NCBI GenBank assembly: GCA_021521415.1
Contig: JAIQDT010000188.1
Span: forward strand, 2,046,001-2,110,000
Source of the DNA: Bidens hawaiensis
Taxonomy: Eukaryota; Streptophyta; Magnoliopsida; Asterales; Asteraceae
Direction: 5' to 3'
Length of the DNA stretch: 64,000 nucleotides
Shown one piece after another: positions 21,441 to 33,667 of this stretch. The position numbers and the translations under genes were made by a program. Within the stretch, counting starts at the first letter, position 1. Each line of letters opens with the position of its first letter. The notes beneath the pieces were generated by a model. The model saw only the letters and a program-made list of their open reading frames with translations. It searched no databases and was not told where the DNA came from.

Positions 21441-23083
21441 ACGGTAAAAATCAAATTAAGCTTGAACCGATATTAGAGGCTGATAGTTTCTGATATTCTG
21501 TGCTCTAATTGAACATTTAATCATATCACATAGATGCTTGAAAGTTTGTTAGAAGATTTATGTGGACAACAATACCAATGACCGACTTAACGCCAGTCAT
21601 AATATCGCTGGAATATAAAACTGTGATGGAAGGGCATTTTGGTTAATTTGATTCTTTGCTTAAACTCGTCCAAAATCCAAAAATATGTGCTGCTTTTGAA
21701 AAACATACAAAAACACAAAAATATTTTATTTTCTGCTTTATGTCTTAATCTTCGGATATTTTACATGTAAATATTTTGAAACAAAATTGCAAAATACCAA
21801 AAAGATTTTACTTTTTCTTTTACATATTTTTAATCATTTTTTTAAGTTAAGTGTTTTAGAACGTAAAACATGTTAATGTATTACGATTTACCACATTAGG
21901 TGAAGGTCGTTAAGGTATTTGATCATCGGGAAACAGAATTTTGTTGATTTATTTATTATTTTAAATATTCTTTTATTTAATTGATTTATTAATTTCAATT
22001 TAAAATTAAATAAATATAATTCGTTACTCACATATAACGAATGAGTATTTATAACGAATTAAGGTAATTCGTTAGCTAATATTCTCCCGCCATTTTGTAA
22101 CTAATGATCTTAATTCGTTATACTTAACTTAACGAATTAAAAGCACAAACTAAACACGAATTACTACCAATTCGTTATTTATTCGTGTTATTTATTAATA
22201 TATTCGTTTGCCACCTGTAACGATGAAGATAACGAATCGACTGATTCGTTATTTCAAATATAAATGAATCAGATGATTCGTCAATTTGAACACTGTGTCA
22301 AGCTGTTACTTATAGGGATTCGTGAAACTCATTCGTTTCATTATTCACTTTCGTCTCAATTAAGCAAAGGCACTCTGGCCAAATTTTTCAGAAAAACTCA
22401 ACCTTAATGAAACCCTATTTTGATCATTACTTCTGAATCGCAAGGTAAAAGGGATTCAAACGCAATGTTTTTCGTCAGTTTTGATGCATATTTACATGGT
22501 TAATTAAATGTTTATGTCATCGGATTTAAGTTATTCTTATGACCTGCATTTTACCTAAGTTAAACCATGTTTTTAATCCAACTGGACAACACGAATCGTG
22601 TTTCGCTGTATTTTCGAGATCCTTAGGGTCGTTTGATTGGATTTACATCGTCGATTATGTGAGAATTGAATCAGTCTCGACCTTTGACTGTTCGTGTTCT
22701 TGCTAATTTTGAATTTGACTTTAATTAGTCAAACAATAAGTTTTACTCGTGACCATTCGTCATAGGATAACGAATTGAAACTAATTCGTGTTCAATTCGT
22801 TTCCAAGGCTTAACGAATCAACTCTTTCATAAAATTGATAACGAATCAAAGTCCATTCGCCCTTTAATTCGTTATCCTTTCAATCTTGATTCGTTATGAC
22901 TAATTCGTATAATTTATTTGATAACGAATTAGTCAGTTCGTGATAACTTAACATAAGTTCGTTATAACGAATTAGCTAGTCTAATTAATGACATTATAAA
23001 TTATTATAAAATAAAATTTTAATTTAGATTAATATTATTTATTAATCATTTTACTAAGTCTCGGGTTTACTTAATCTCAATTA
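21441..23083 (+). other. Non-coding stretch before the extra ORF of element A
   Basis: AT-rich, no gene. Includes TGTGGACAACAATA near 21562 (also found near the 3' end of B and D), a block of CAAAAA repeats around 21700-21840, and two TAACGAAT/ATTCGTTA clusters (22020-22290 and 22750-22980). Confidence 0.6.
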
Positions 23084-25952
23084 TGGCTGACAATATGGTT
23101 CAAGATCCTCCTGCTGCTGAACCACAACAACAAACAAGAACAAGATCTTCCACTACTCACGTACGACAAAAGGCATAATATTTGTTCTTTTGTTGGTACA
23201 AACTTTGCTGACGAGGATACTTTTGGGGAGATGCTGGCTTTTATCCGTCGCTCACGTATCAACTATGTTGTCACAGCAAATCCAGAGGTTCGGTTCAGCA
23301 TTATCCATCAATTATGGAACACTGCTAGATATGTGGAAACCGAAAATCACATTGCTGCTGAAGTGAATGAAAGACCAGTTGTGATATCAACCGAGGATAT
23401 CCAGCGAGTGTTGAGGTTTGGAGATACTATGGATGACCTGAGTGAGTTTCACAAGGAGTTGATTATGGGGTTATTTGGCCGATTGTTCTATGCTGGTGAT
23501 CTTGAGATGTCCATGTATAACAAGGCGTACTTGTGTCCCACATACAAGTACTTATTACATGTTCTTATACATTTCCATGTTGGACGGAAAGGTGGTTTTG
23601 ATGAATGTCGTATTATGCTTCAATCGACATTCGTCGCATTAATTCTATACAAACCTTTCAAATTCTCGGATTGATCGATCATCTCAAGGAGAAATGTATT
23701 GTAGGATGCGATTCGTGATTTGGTAATCGATCCAACACTCCGCAATGATGTATTGAAGTTGGAGCATATGAAAGCGGATACAATGAGGAGGATTAAGATA
23801 TACCGTCAAGATCATCAACCTAGGTTCAAGCGCTTGATTGGTCATGTATCCAATCCTGATTATGTATGTCCTTCTGATGATCGTTGGATCCATGATGACT
23901 CGGATTCTGAGCGTGAAGAGGGTCGAGGTGGGAACAATGATGATGATGGTGACGATGGTGATCAAGGTGGATATGATCATCAACGTCGTGTTGAGGTTGA
24001 GGCTCAAGCTGCTCAACGCAAACGAAAAGGGAAAAAGGTGGCTGGTGAAGGGTCATCTAAACGTAGAGTGACTGCTGGTGCTGGTATTTATTTTGGATTT
24101 CAGCCTCCAAGGCCGTCTATTATTCAAAGACCGGTGGTGCCGCTTACGAATAGCACCCCGGAACTCACATTGACGACCACACTCACATCTGATCCTAGGC
24201 TTGGCATGATTCCGCAATCTGTCTTATCTACATTGCCAAGGCCTACGACTGCAACATCGGTGGTTTCACCAGCACCGATGATGATGCCACCACCGCCTAT
24301 GGATATTTCATTTATGAGGCTTAATCGTCCTGAAGGTCCTGTTCAGCCGATCCCTCCATCGTTTCATGCTATGACACAGGATCAACAAATGAATATGGTC
24401 TTGAGCTTACTTCATCTTTATGAAAATCAAATGGCTGCTGACCGTCTGACTCAAGAACGTATGATGGACAATCAAAGAAAGCTGCTGAGCTATGTCTCTT
24501 TTTGCCAAAAAGAGACCAAAGCCCTTCATGAGATTGTTACGTCTCAGGGGGTGAAGTTAAAAGAACAAGAGGACATGAGTCTGCAGCTTACATGTAAAGA
24601 AGATGAATTGAAGAAGCTCAGAAATGATGATGAAGATCCAGATGAGTTAGATAAAGGGGGAAGTGAGACGAAACAAACTCACGGTTCATCCTCCGGTGCA
24701 GGTACGAGTGGGGCTGCTGGTAGTGTTGACAAATAGTTGGTCGTTTATCAAGACTCGACGAATGCTAAGCCAATTGAGTCGATAAAGGCTAATACTGTTA
24801 TATTTATTGATGGTATGGGGGTGATCAGAAGCATTGTGTGAAATAAAAGTGGGACAGTTTGTGGACAGGTCCTTAACATGAGAGCAGATCTCTATACTGC
24901 TGGGTTTGAATGAAGATGAGCTGAACGTGCTAGAGACTGAGAATGATGTGGAGGTTAAGAATGGCGAGGAAATCTTGAATGATCCAACGATTCAAATGAA
25001 CATGTCATTTATTTATGAAGATGAGGAGGTCGAGATTGAGGACGTGACGGCTGAGGAATACCCTGATCTATTTCAACGATCATACGTTGATCAGGGTGCT
25101 CCGGTATATACTGAAGAAAACGTTAAAGCAGCCGAAGATCAGTTGGAGAAAGTCTCAAAGGGCAAGAGCGTTGACACAAGGTTTGATTCGAAGCCTGATC
25201 CACCTGTTGATGATATTCAAGGATGGTTTGCATGTAGAGACAAGAGAGCACGTAAGATTATTGGTGCATACAGGTATGTTGATAAAGAGCTGAAAGTGGA
25301 AGCTGTTGCACGTGCTCAAGCCAATCAGATGACTTCCTTTAAATCCGTGTCTAAAGTAAAAGGTGATATTATTTCATGGCTTAACGATTCTGATTTAAAG
25401 GTTTGTATTGTTAAATGGGAGAACGGCGTCCAGTACTATGAAAACATTACTGACGTTCTCTCATTACCGTGTTGGGATGTTCGTACCCTCGCTTGTCGAC
25501 CTTTCATAAACCGTGATGGAAATTATCGAGCAGATTGGTTCCATCAGCATCTACTATTTGAGGTGAACCATGGGTTTAAATTCTTTAAGCCGCATATGCC
25601 AACCCGTAAACGTATTGACGAAATTGATCCAAGGACGGGTTGGAGGAAGCTCGTGCTTAAAGTAAAGCCGCCAAAGACGATGAAGCGTGTACCAGTCAAG
25701 ACGCTTAATCAGTATATGTATTTATCTTTTAACCGTTGGTATTATGACAATCGTACTGGCGAGGCCGTTATTGTTTTGGGAAAATGTTTAAAGACCAAGC
25801 TGATTAAGATTATTGATCCAATGTGGCTCTTGAATTTGACTGAGACTGACAATGACGTGCTTTTTAAGAAGAAGATATTAATCGAGCGTTGTGAAGACTA
25901 TGATAGAGCAATGCAGTTTCAACGTGTTGTTCGTGTTTGTCACGAGCATTGA
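23084..25952 (+). pseudogene. Extra ORF of copia element A between pol and 3' LTR
   Basis: Starts ATGGCTGAC at 23084. One reading frame can be followed with several breaks: an extra A in a CAA run near 23129, a shift near 23672, another near 23703, an in-frame TAG at 24734-24736, a TGA near 24839 and a shift near 24905. Order of parts: a helical region (SRINYVVTANPE, YLLHVLIHFHVG) of the kind seen in post-pol ORFs of Asteraceae copia elements (from memory), an Asp/Glu-rich stretch, a Pro-rich stretch, a Gln/Lys coiled-coil-like region, then a C-terminal domain (GWFACRDKRARKIIGAYRYV, FNRWYYDNRTGEA, IDPMWLLNLTE, FQRVVRVCHEH). The same C-terminal domain is encoded by element F at 63626-64000. 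No enzyme motif, signal peptide or clear membrane segment is visible. Function unknown; the env-like position is not proof of an envelope role. Confidence 0.75.
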
Positions 25953-26028
25953 ATTCACAGGTGTCGGGACTGGCAGACGAAGCGCTTCAAATAAGTTAAA
26001 GACAAAGAGCTCAAGACGAGGGGGTGTC

Positions 26029-26586
26029 TGTTAGTGCACGGTTTTGCGTCTCGAGTCTTTGTATTTATCGTTCTGTATTTATTAATGAAAAAGTTATTAA
26101 TATTAAGTCTAGTTTGTTAAAGTATGTCTAGTTCATTAAGGATATTTAACGAGCTAGACTGTTAAGTTAAGGTTCCTCTCATTCGTTAAGAACATTTAAC
26201 GAATGGGATGTAGTTCGTTATATTTATTCCCATTCGTCATGGGATGCTGACGAATGGGGCATAATGAATCAGTTGATTCGATATGTCTTGTTTATTTGTA
26301 TGTAATGTAACGAAGTGGATGCTAATTCGTTACGACATGTGTAACGAATTATATCCATCTTCTATTTATAAAGGCTCATACCTCTGGTTTATTTAAGTTT
26401 TGGGATTAAAGTAATTACACTCTGTCGGATTCTCTCTCGATCAAAACTTCAAGTAATCTATACATAATACACCTATTACAACTAATATATAATACATATA
26501 ATTAATACACGTTAAGAGTAATCAATGAACTAGATCCGTATAATCGTATTAACGGATCTTGGATCTCTAGATCTGAGGTTCTAACA
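26029..26586 (+). repeat. 3' LTR of element A (also start of unit 1)
   Basis: 558 bp, TGTTAGTG...TTCTAACA, preceded by the purine tract ACGAGGGGG. Hairpin 4 of the 5' LTR is intact (CTAATTCGTTAC / GTAACGAATTA); hairpin 1 has mutations in both arms that do not compensate. Followed by TATAG, the probable target duplication. Confidence 0.9.
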
Positions 26587-26713
26587 TATAGTGTATGATC
26601 TAGTTTGGCTACATTATTCTATACTCACACCATCGACTACCTTTTGTATTATGTTTTCGTCTATCTATGCTTATCATTGGTTGGTAATATGCATAAAAAT
26701 ATATGTACCTTAG

Positions 26714-26772
<59 letters not shown>

Positions 26773-26878
26773 CCTCAACTTCTTTATAATGGTACTTGGT
26801 CCGATGACCATTAGGATGCATGTGATAATGCTCAAGAAATTGTTTCGGCTATGTAATCACCATGCAACACATATAAAG
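26587..26878. repeat. Flank of element A with (ATT)n microsatellite, unit 1
   Basis: No gene. The ATT tract spans 26716-26771 here but only 36085-36105 in unit 2 and 45451-45485 (interrupted) in unit 3, a fast-evolving marker within the triplication. Confidence 0.8.
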
Positions 26879-28235
26879 TGTGACCGAGTTATGGGTTGGG
26901 AAGGTGGGGCCGATTCGAGCTAATGGATCGATCTCGTTAAATAATTAATTATTGGAATTAGAAATAATTATCTATTTTATTTATTAAATAGAGATGGAAT
27001 TTTATTTAATAGATAAATAGGAGTTTGTGTTATACTCTAACTGTAATCGAGCCTCTATATAACCCCCATACCATCAATAAATATAAATAGGAATTCATGT
27101 AAGGGTTAATGGAGAATTGATCAGGTTTTGAGTTAATTTCTTGATTAATAAAACTGGTGAGTTGTTCCAAAATGTTATCGTGTTTAATTCAATCTGGAGA
27201 CAGGTCAAAAGAGACAAGTTTAAATCAAAGACCGCATGTTTTAAGTCGGAAATTAAGGGGATGATTCTTGGACGTAATTTCCAACCGAGTTATGGGTTGC
27301 AATTACGGTTTTATTATATTGGGCACGAGGGATTCATTAATATATAATGGGTTTATGGGTTGCAATTACGGTTTTATTATATTTGATAATGTCTTGACTA
27401 GCAAGTTAGGTTAGTTTATAAACCGAGTTATGGTTAGTCATTATAGATTGTGAACATGATGCAACCGAGTTAGGGTTCATCAACAGTCAAACCAAGTTAG
27501 GGTTTTAGAATTTGTAATCAGTTTTTTGAGTTATATTTTCTAATTAATATAACCGAGTGTTATTCGTTAGTTTGTGTTAGATTATCGATCCAGGACTTGA
27601 ATTGGTATCAAAGACAAGTTCAAGAAATCGATAATCAAGTTGATAGAGATCGACGACTAAGGAGTTACAATTCGTTGATCGTAATCGAAGCAAGGGTCGG
27701 AGATTAAGACAAGGGTCGATGACAGGCTGAGATTTGGTGACCGAAAGAGAGAGATGCTCTTTTCTGATCAGCGGAGTTGGTCACGTGTGGCTTGTTATTT
27801 TGTTCAAAAGTCAATGCTGGTTTGATTTTTGGTTACCACGAATTGAAAGAAAAAAGCAAGCATAAGTAAACAAAGTATTGTATTTGGTGCTCAATTGAAA
27901 ACAAAAAAATAATTAAAAGTTATGTTTGACTTTTTGGTGTGGAGGATTAAATGAAGAAAATATATAACAAGTTGGGTTTAATTTATTTTCTTTGTTGGTT
28001 CACCAAGTTCGAATTTACCATTGATCGTTTTTATTTGGGTTGAACAAGCGAGTTTAACTCAAAGTTTGTATTTTCACGAGTTATTTAGACCAAGATTTTT
28101 ATTTGAATGGTGTGCTCGTGTTTTCGGGAAAAAAAGAAGACCAAGAAAAACTGTTGTTCACTAGATTAGATGACCAGAATCACAACGAAAGAAACGGTTA
28201 TGTGAGTTCATGTGGCCGTGGCAATGGTCGGGGAC
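26879..28235 (+). mobile_element. Element C relics, unit 1
   Basis: Order: an LTR-like fragment (ACCGAGTTATGGGTTGGG), the end of a gag-like frame with a purine tract (AAATTAAGGGGATGAT), an LTR at 27266-27593 (first bases TCTTGG instead of TGTTGG), a primer-binding site TTGGTATCAAAGA at 27602-27614, and non-coding DNA leading to a short block (28160-28235) homologous to the gag-like frame at 56401-56730. No pol. It looks like tandem copies of a small gag-only copia-like element, all mutated. Compare 56291-56941. Confidence 0.6.
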
Positions 28236-28390
28236 TAGGGATGGCAATGGGTCGGGTTTGAGACACGTTTAGGTATTCCCACACCCATACCCGATTATTA
28301 AAGCCCATCCCAAACCTGTCAGGTATATATCGGGCAATTACCCATCGGGTTTCAGGGATATCCATCGAGTTTTTATCGGGTTTTGAGAAA
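28236..28390. mobile_element. hAT-like scrap, unit 1
   Basis: Begins TAGGGATGGCAATGGGTCGG, a start common in plant hAT-derived repeats, and continues with CCCACACCCATACCCG and ATCGGGTTT words. The opposite terminus was not found, so this is a fragment. It interrupts the C gag-like block. Confidence 0.45.
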
Positions 28391-28852
28391 ACGTTTTTTG
28401 CAATTTCTTTGTTCAATTTTGACTCTTCAATATGATTTCTGCTTGTACTATCCAATGTTATGAGTGTAAACTAGTGATAGTTCCCAAACAGCAACAAGCC
28501 ATTGAGTCAAATAAAAGTCATCTTGGTTGAATCATTTCAATGAATGGTTGATGTGCATCATCTGGCATAATATATATGTAGTTAAACACAATACAATAAC
28601 CTATAGCATATACATATTGTTAATATATCATACAACATCCTAATATACAACCAGTATTTACATGCACTTTATCCAAATACATGTAGGATACAAACCATAT
28701 ACATAAACTCAAAGAAACACTAAATGGGTCTTGATGTATGCATATGTGAAAATCAAAATCAAATGGGAGGGTAACATTACTATGGAAAGGGGAATTAGGA
28801 GGCGGGAAGTGGGCTGGGAATTTCAATTTTTCATTATATATATATATATATA
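28391..28852. other. Non-coding spacer, unit 1
   Basis: No gene or element end recognised. The stretch ends in a TA tract that borders the MITE. The equivalents in units 2 and 3 (37724-38187, 47106-47564) are the same sequence with few changes. Confidence 0.5.
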
Positions 28853-29086
28853 GGGAGAGAGAGTAAGGTTAAAATAAAAAGTAAAACTATCCTAAGAAGT
28901 GTAAGAAGTGGTTTTTACCCTTAAAAAAATAAAACACACCGAATAAAAAACACACCGAACTAACAAAATAAAACACACCAAACAAAACACACACTAACAA
29001 TATCCAACATCAGATGATCACATCCAACGCCCGATATTACTTCTCACACTTCTTACAAATAACTCACTTCTTATTCTAACCCTACC
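28853..29086. mobile_element. MITE in a TA tract, unit 1
   Basis: Left end GTAAGGTTAAAATAAAAAGT; reverse complement of the right end GTAGGGTTAGAATAAGAAGT: imperfect terminal inverted repeats. The AACACACCGAA-rich interior is non-coding. TA dinucleotide tracts flank both ends, as expected for an element that targets TA. The sibling in unit 2 lacks 9 bp after CTATC(A/C)TAAGAAG. Confidence 0.65.
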
Positions 29087-29109
29087 ATATATATATATAT
29101 GTATATATA

Positions 29110-30855
29110 TGATATACATCTATTTATACATCTTGAATCCCTTGTAAAGTTATGTTTATTTAATGTTTTGAGTTCGTTTTAGTTCGTGTTTTGTTTATCT
29201 TTTATTATTTAAGGTTTTGAGTCAAGTATTATATGTTTATGATGTTTTAAATCGTTTGGTGTCTTGAATGTTAAGCTTTAATTCTTTCTATCATTTCATG
29301 AGAAGTTTAAGTTTGTTTTGCTCTTTAATGATTACATGATTATTCCACTTAGTGTTTTGATTTGTTTTCATGTAGATGGTGGCTTGAAAGTTATGGGAAA
29401 AAAGGTCTAGAAGCTTCTCATTGCTACTTGGAGTTCCAAAAAGAATCTTATCAAGATCTACCAAGATTAATCAAGAAATAATAAAAAAAAAATCCGGAAT
29501 CTCCTCCCAAGACACGCCGCGCCACGCGAAGGGGGAGGCTAGGCCCGGTCGAGCGGCGCCTAGAGCTTTTGGTCAATCGTTTTTGCTTATTCAAGGCCCA
29601 GCTCATTTAATATATAAAGGGTTATAAACCTAAACGAAATACAACATATTGCAGCCGATTTTCCAAGTTTTTGAAGGGTTTTTGGAGGTTGATTGAATTA
29701 GAGATCATCAAGCTTTCATACAAGTATTCAAGGGTCGATTAAGACGGGTTCTCTCGTTCTTTATCTTTGTTCTTGTTCACTAACTTTCATGATGTTTCTC
29801 TTTGTTCTTTGGTTTAGTTATTTGTCTTTGATTATGAATATTCTAGGCTAGACTTCATGTCTACCTAGGTTTGATGAACATGTGTTGATTTGATTCTTGC
29901 TTTGGACTAATTGTTTGATTATGGTTTCGTTATTTTAATAGTAAAAGACTTGATTTTGCTTTCATGATACATATGAATGTTTATTATCTTGATTGATTGT
30001 TAATTTTAGCTTCACATAGATCTTATATCTCTTGATTGTGTTCTTTAGATTTAGGATTTATGTTTAATCATTACTTGGTGTTTTGATTATTGTGGTTGAA
30101 TAGGCCTATTAGATCATAGAAGCTAGTTGATAGTTGGTTAGGGTTTTAAATGTACTGCTAAATTCAAATAGCTGTAGAGAGGGGAGTTGTTCATGTGTCT
30201 TGGTCAATCACATGCTAGGATAGATTAGTGACAATATTCTTGCTTATTGTGTTGATCCTTGTTCATGATGTCGTGATAAGTTTATCAAGTTATCTAAGGT
30301 TTAGTATTTCGTAAGATTACTTGCTTAAGATACTATTAATTAACCATAATTGATGACTGTGAGGAAATCGATATAACCGATTGCTTAATAATCTAATAAT
30401 TATTCTTTAGGATTTTTCTTGATGCGATCAAGGGTTCTTTAGGGTTTGTTTGGTGAATACGTTTAGAAATCAGTTTCTTTATCATATTATTTGTCCATTG
30501 CTTGATGATTGTTGATGCATGGGATTCTTACCTAGGTAGATTCCTTATCTTATTGGTTCCGATCTTGTGTTTGATTGCTTGTTTCTTAGATTATTTGTTT
30601 ATTTACTTTCTAAGTTTAATCTTAGTTTAAAAACCCCATTTAAACATTAATAATAAATAGTCGTGTCGTAAGTCAAGTCTAACTAGTTGATTAACATAAT
30701 TTATAGAGCCTTGTGGGTTCGATATTCCGGACTTACTTAGCTTTAGTACAATTGACCAGTTCACTTGCCGGTGTTTTGTGTAGTTGAGTCTTAAGTCTAG
30801 TTGTTATTACTTGTTTAGTTTAGTTAATATTTAATTGACTTTTTTAATCATATCA
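29110..30855 (+). repeat. 5' LTR of gypsy element B, unit 1
   Basis: 1746 bp, TGATATACATC...CATATCA, inserted in a TA tract (ATATA precedes it and ATATA also follows the 3' LTR at 56022). A TATA-like TATATAAAGG lies at 29611-29620, just after a GC-rich island (29512-29570) that stands out in the AT-rich LTR. It shares CTTACCTAGGTAG near its 3' end with the LTR of element D. Confidence 0.9.
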
Positions 30856-30861
30856 AGTGTT

Positions 30862-30878
30862 TGGCGCTGTTGCCGGGG
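30862..30878 (+). promoter_or_regulatory. Primer-binding site of element B (tRNA-Asp), unit 1
   Basis: TGGCGCTGTTGCCGGGG, a complement of the plant tRNA-Asp 3' end with one mismatch (T for C at position 7), as used by Athila/Tat gypsy elements. Repeated at 40189-40205 and 49578-49594. Confidence 0.85.
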
Positions 30879-31004
30879 ACTCTTGGCAATTGCGTTATTA
30901 TTAATTGGACTTATTTGCTGCATTCGTGCTATTTGTTTATTTTTGTTTGGGTCGTAGGAGTCTAATTTAAGTTTTAGTTTATTTTTATTTTTAAGAATTC
31001 GAGT

Positions 31005-33667
31005 ATGTTCACTTGGTCTGTTTCGTCTTTAAGGTTTATGCCGCATCTTGGTTCGCAAGGACCACCGTTAGATAATCTGGATTTTTCTCTGTTGAAGACC
31101 GGGCTAGCTTGTCAGCAGAGAAACAACCATCATAACCCGCGTCTACACCAAATTCATCACTACCCAGTTCACCGCCTGAAAGTCCGAGAAATCAAGATCA
31201 AATGGCCGACGACAGAACAATTGCTGCTTAAGCCTTCGATGGCTTAACCGGAAACCAGTCATGCATCGTCGTTCCCGCAATCAACAATACCAACTCGTGG
31301 CAGATTCCGTCATATGTCGTGAACAACATCGTTCAAACTAATCAGTTCACGGGGCGTGATGACAAGGATGCACCGGCTCACATTAACCGACTTTATCGCG
31401 TTCTTAAAACTTTTAATTTACAAGGTGCTACCGAAGATGCAATTTTCTTAAATCTGTTTCCGTTTTCACTTGCAGGTAAAGCAGCTACTTGGCTTGACAC
31501 GCTGCCACCTGGCACTTTCACCACTTTGGAAAAACTACGTTATGCATTTATCAAGAGATACTTCCCACCGGCTAAAGTGGTTATTCTTCGCGATCAGATT
31601 CACTCGTTTCACATGGAGCCGGGGGAGCAATATTTTCATGCTTGGGATCGTTTTCAGAACATGCTAGCCCGTTGCTCATAGAATGGTCTCACACCATGGG
31701 CTCTCGTGGAAAAAATTTACAATGGGTTGAACTACGAAACCCAAGTTCGGTTCGACATGGCCACAGGAGGAAATTTACTGACAAAGAAGAATATCACCGA
31801 ATGTAACGAGATGTTTGAGAGCTTTTCTCAATCCGATTATGCCAAAGAGCCACATCATGGGAATTCCACTCCCGTCACTAATACATCATCGCCCGTTCGA
31901 GGTGTACACCAGGTTAATCTGGATACTAATGTGGCTGCTGCTTTGGAATCACTAACCCGAGAGGTGAAAGAACTTAAGGCCAAGGTGGACAGGTGTGAGT
32001 TTTGTAGGGGTGGACATGGTACGTTGGAGTACCCGTTGATGAATCAACAGGTCGATTTTGTTGCTGGTCAGAATAGGTTTCCCACCAACAATTACAATAA
32101 CAACAGTCAGAATTGGAACACCTACAAGAACCCGAATTAGAATAATGCTAATTGGCGTCCGTCGGGTGCACCACCCGGATTTCAAAACTCTTATAATCAA
32201 GGACAAGGTCAGTATTTCAATAATAATAACACCGATGGTACTAATGTTTAAAATAACGTGCAGGAGTTGAACGGTGGAATTGGGCGTTTGGAAGAGATGA
32301 TGAAGCTAATCTTGGAGAGAGATCAAGTTACATAGAAAAAGTTTGCCAAACACAATTTTCTCTTCAAGAATCAACAATATTCTATTCTCTATATTCAAAG
32401 GACTGTTGATGATATTGCTCGTCGTTTAGAAGAAAGGCCCCCAGGTCAGTTTTTGGGTATCCCTCAAACTAATCCGGCTGCTCAATTGAAAGCCATCTCC
32501 ACTCGTAGTGGTAGGGTTTTTGGTCCGGAGGTAGTTATTAGAGAAATCAGGGAAGATGGGGACGATGAGTTGATAGATGAGGAGATAGAGGTAGAGGCTC
32601 CAGGTAAGTCACAAAATACAACACCAATCATAGAGCCGCAAGTTAAGAAAAACACTGAGAAGAAGCCGGTTGGAGTCCGGCCACCACCACACACCATTGA
32701 CCTAGACTATGTCCCGTATCCCGCTCGTCTAAAGAATCAAAAGTATACGAAAGATTACGGGCATTTTCTTAATATATTTAGCCAATTGAATGTCAACCTT
32801 CCATTCGTAGAAGTCCTTCAGCATATGCCTAAATACGCCAAATTTTTGAAAGACCTTCTTAAAAGAAAGGATAAGTTGGAGGAGCTGTCGACTGTACCAC
32901 TAAATGGAGAGTGTTCTTCTGTAGTTCTCAATAAAGAACCGGAGAAATTACCCGACCCCGGTGTTTATACCATTCCATGCCTTTTCGGAAGTGATACGAC
33001 ATGTCAAGCATTAGCCGATTTAGGAGCTAGTATAAACCTTATGCCATATTCTTTATATGAAAAATTAGACCTAGGAGAGCTTACCCCCACTCGTATGACG
33101 TTTTCTTTAGCCGATCGTTCTGTTAAGTATCTGAGGGGTGTCGTAGAGAATTTGCTCGTTAAGGGAGAGAATTTGGTTTTCCCCGCAGATTTCGTTGTTT
33201 TAGATATGGAGGCCGACGAGAGAGTTCCTATCATTTTAGGTCGTCCGTTTTTACGTACTGCTAGGGAAATTATTGATGTGTTTGAAGGAAATATCACTCT
33301 TAGAGCCGGTGATGATAGTGCCACTTATTTGGCTAAGTCCATGAGACATCCGAGTGGTCAAGACGGTCTCATTGATCCATGTCACCCAGTTTACTCGACA
33401 GAATCAGTTATCTCGAGCATGGGCCCTAGTCTTGACGATTCCCGTTCGGTGAGCAAGAGTGTGAAAAAGGAGCGAGCGGTTTCTAGTTCTCGGGTAATGG
33501 TTAAGTGTGTTGGAGAAAGAGGTGGTGGAAAACGTAAGTTTGAGAAGGTTCGTGGTGTTAGAAAGAAGAAGACCAAAATTGATGAATGGTCGGATCGTGA
33601 TTCGGTATCCTTGAGGGCATTGGAGTTCTACTGAGGTGGAGGAAGCTCCACTCGGTCCGCCATGTGA
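31005..33667 (+). pseudogene. Element B gag-protease polyprotein, unit 1 (broken)
   Basis: Ty3/gypsy (Athila/Tat-like) Gag followed by an aspartic protease. Gag core: ADLG-free N part, then GKAATWLDTLPPGTFTTLEK and FIKRYFPPAKVVILRDQI; protease: ALADLGASINLMPYSLYEKL and IILGRPFLRTAREIIDVFEG. It starts ATG at 31005, and the equivalent stop is TGA at 33665-33667. Five nonsense codons are shared with units 2 and 3, plus three private lesions: a 1-bp loss near 31110 (GACCGGGCT versus GACCGAGGCT), TAG at 32333-32335 where the other units have CAG, and TGA at 33632-33634 where they have CGA. There is no reverse transcriptase, RNase H or integrase downstream. Confidence 0.88.

Larger units (their letters stand above)
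11854..26586 (+). mobile_element. Element A: Ty1/copia retrotransposon with extra 3' ORF, nested insertions
   Basis: Bounded by LTRs starting TGTTAGTG and ending TTCTAACA, with an initiator-Met primer-binding site after the 5' LTR and a purine tract (ACGAGGGGG, 26016-26024) before the 3' LTR. The remaining coding parts are an unidentified ORF (12658-13290), the C-terminal half of copia RNase H (17255-17774) and a broken extra ORF (23084-25952) between pol and the 3' LTR, the position of env-like genes in the SIRE/Maximus group. Protease, integrase and reverse transcriptase are gone, replaced by the minus-strand LTR E1; solo LTR E2 sits in the 3' non-coding part. It is not autonomous now. SIRE-like placement is inference from layout. 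Confidence 0.85.

Noticed and set aside
23684..24056. Minus-strand His/Ile-rich frames opposite the extra ORF
   Set aside because: Antisense of GAT/GAC-rich acidic coding DNA; composition artefact.
26605..26814. Frame with a long isoleucine run
   Set aside because: Translation of the ATT microsatellite; length varies among units and no start context or homology supports it.
28198..28826. Minus-strand open frames of 68-91 codons in each unit
   Set aside because: They span the hAT-like scrap and spacer; low-complexity composition, no domain, present three times only through the triplication.
29421..29627. Open frame of 68 codons repeated at 29421, 38747, 48138 and 54594
   Set aside because: It lies inside the B LTR over the GC-rich island; it is open by composition and is copied only because the LTR is copied.
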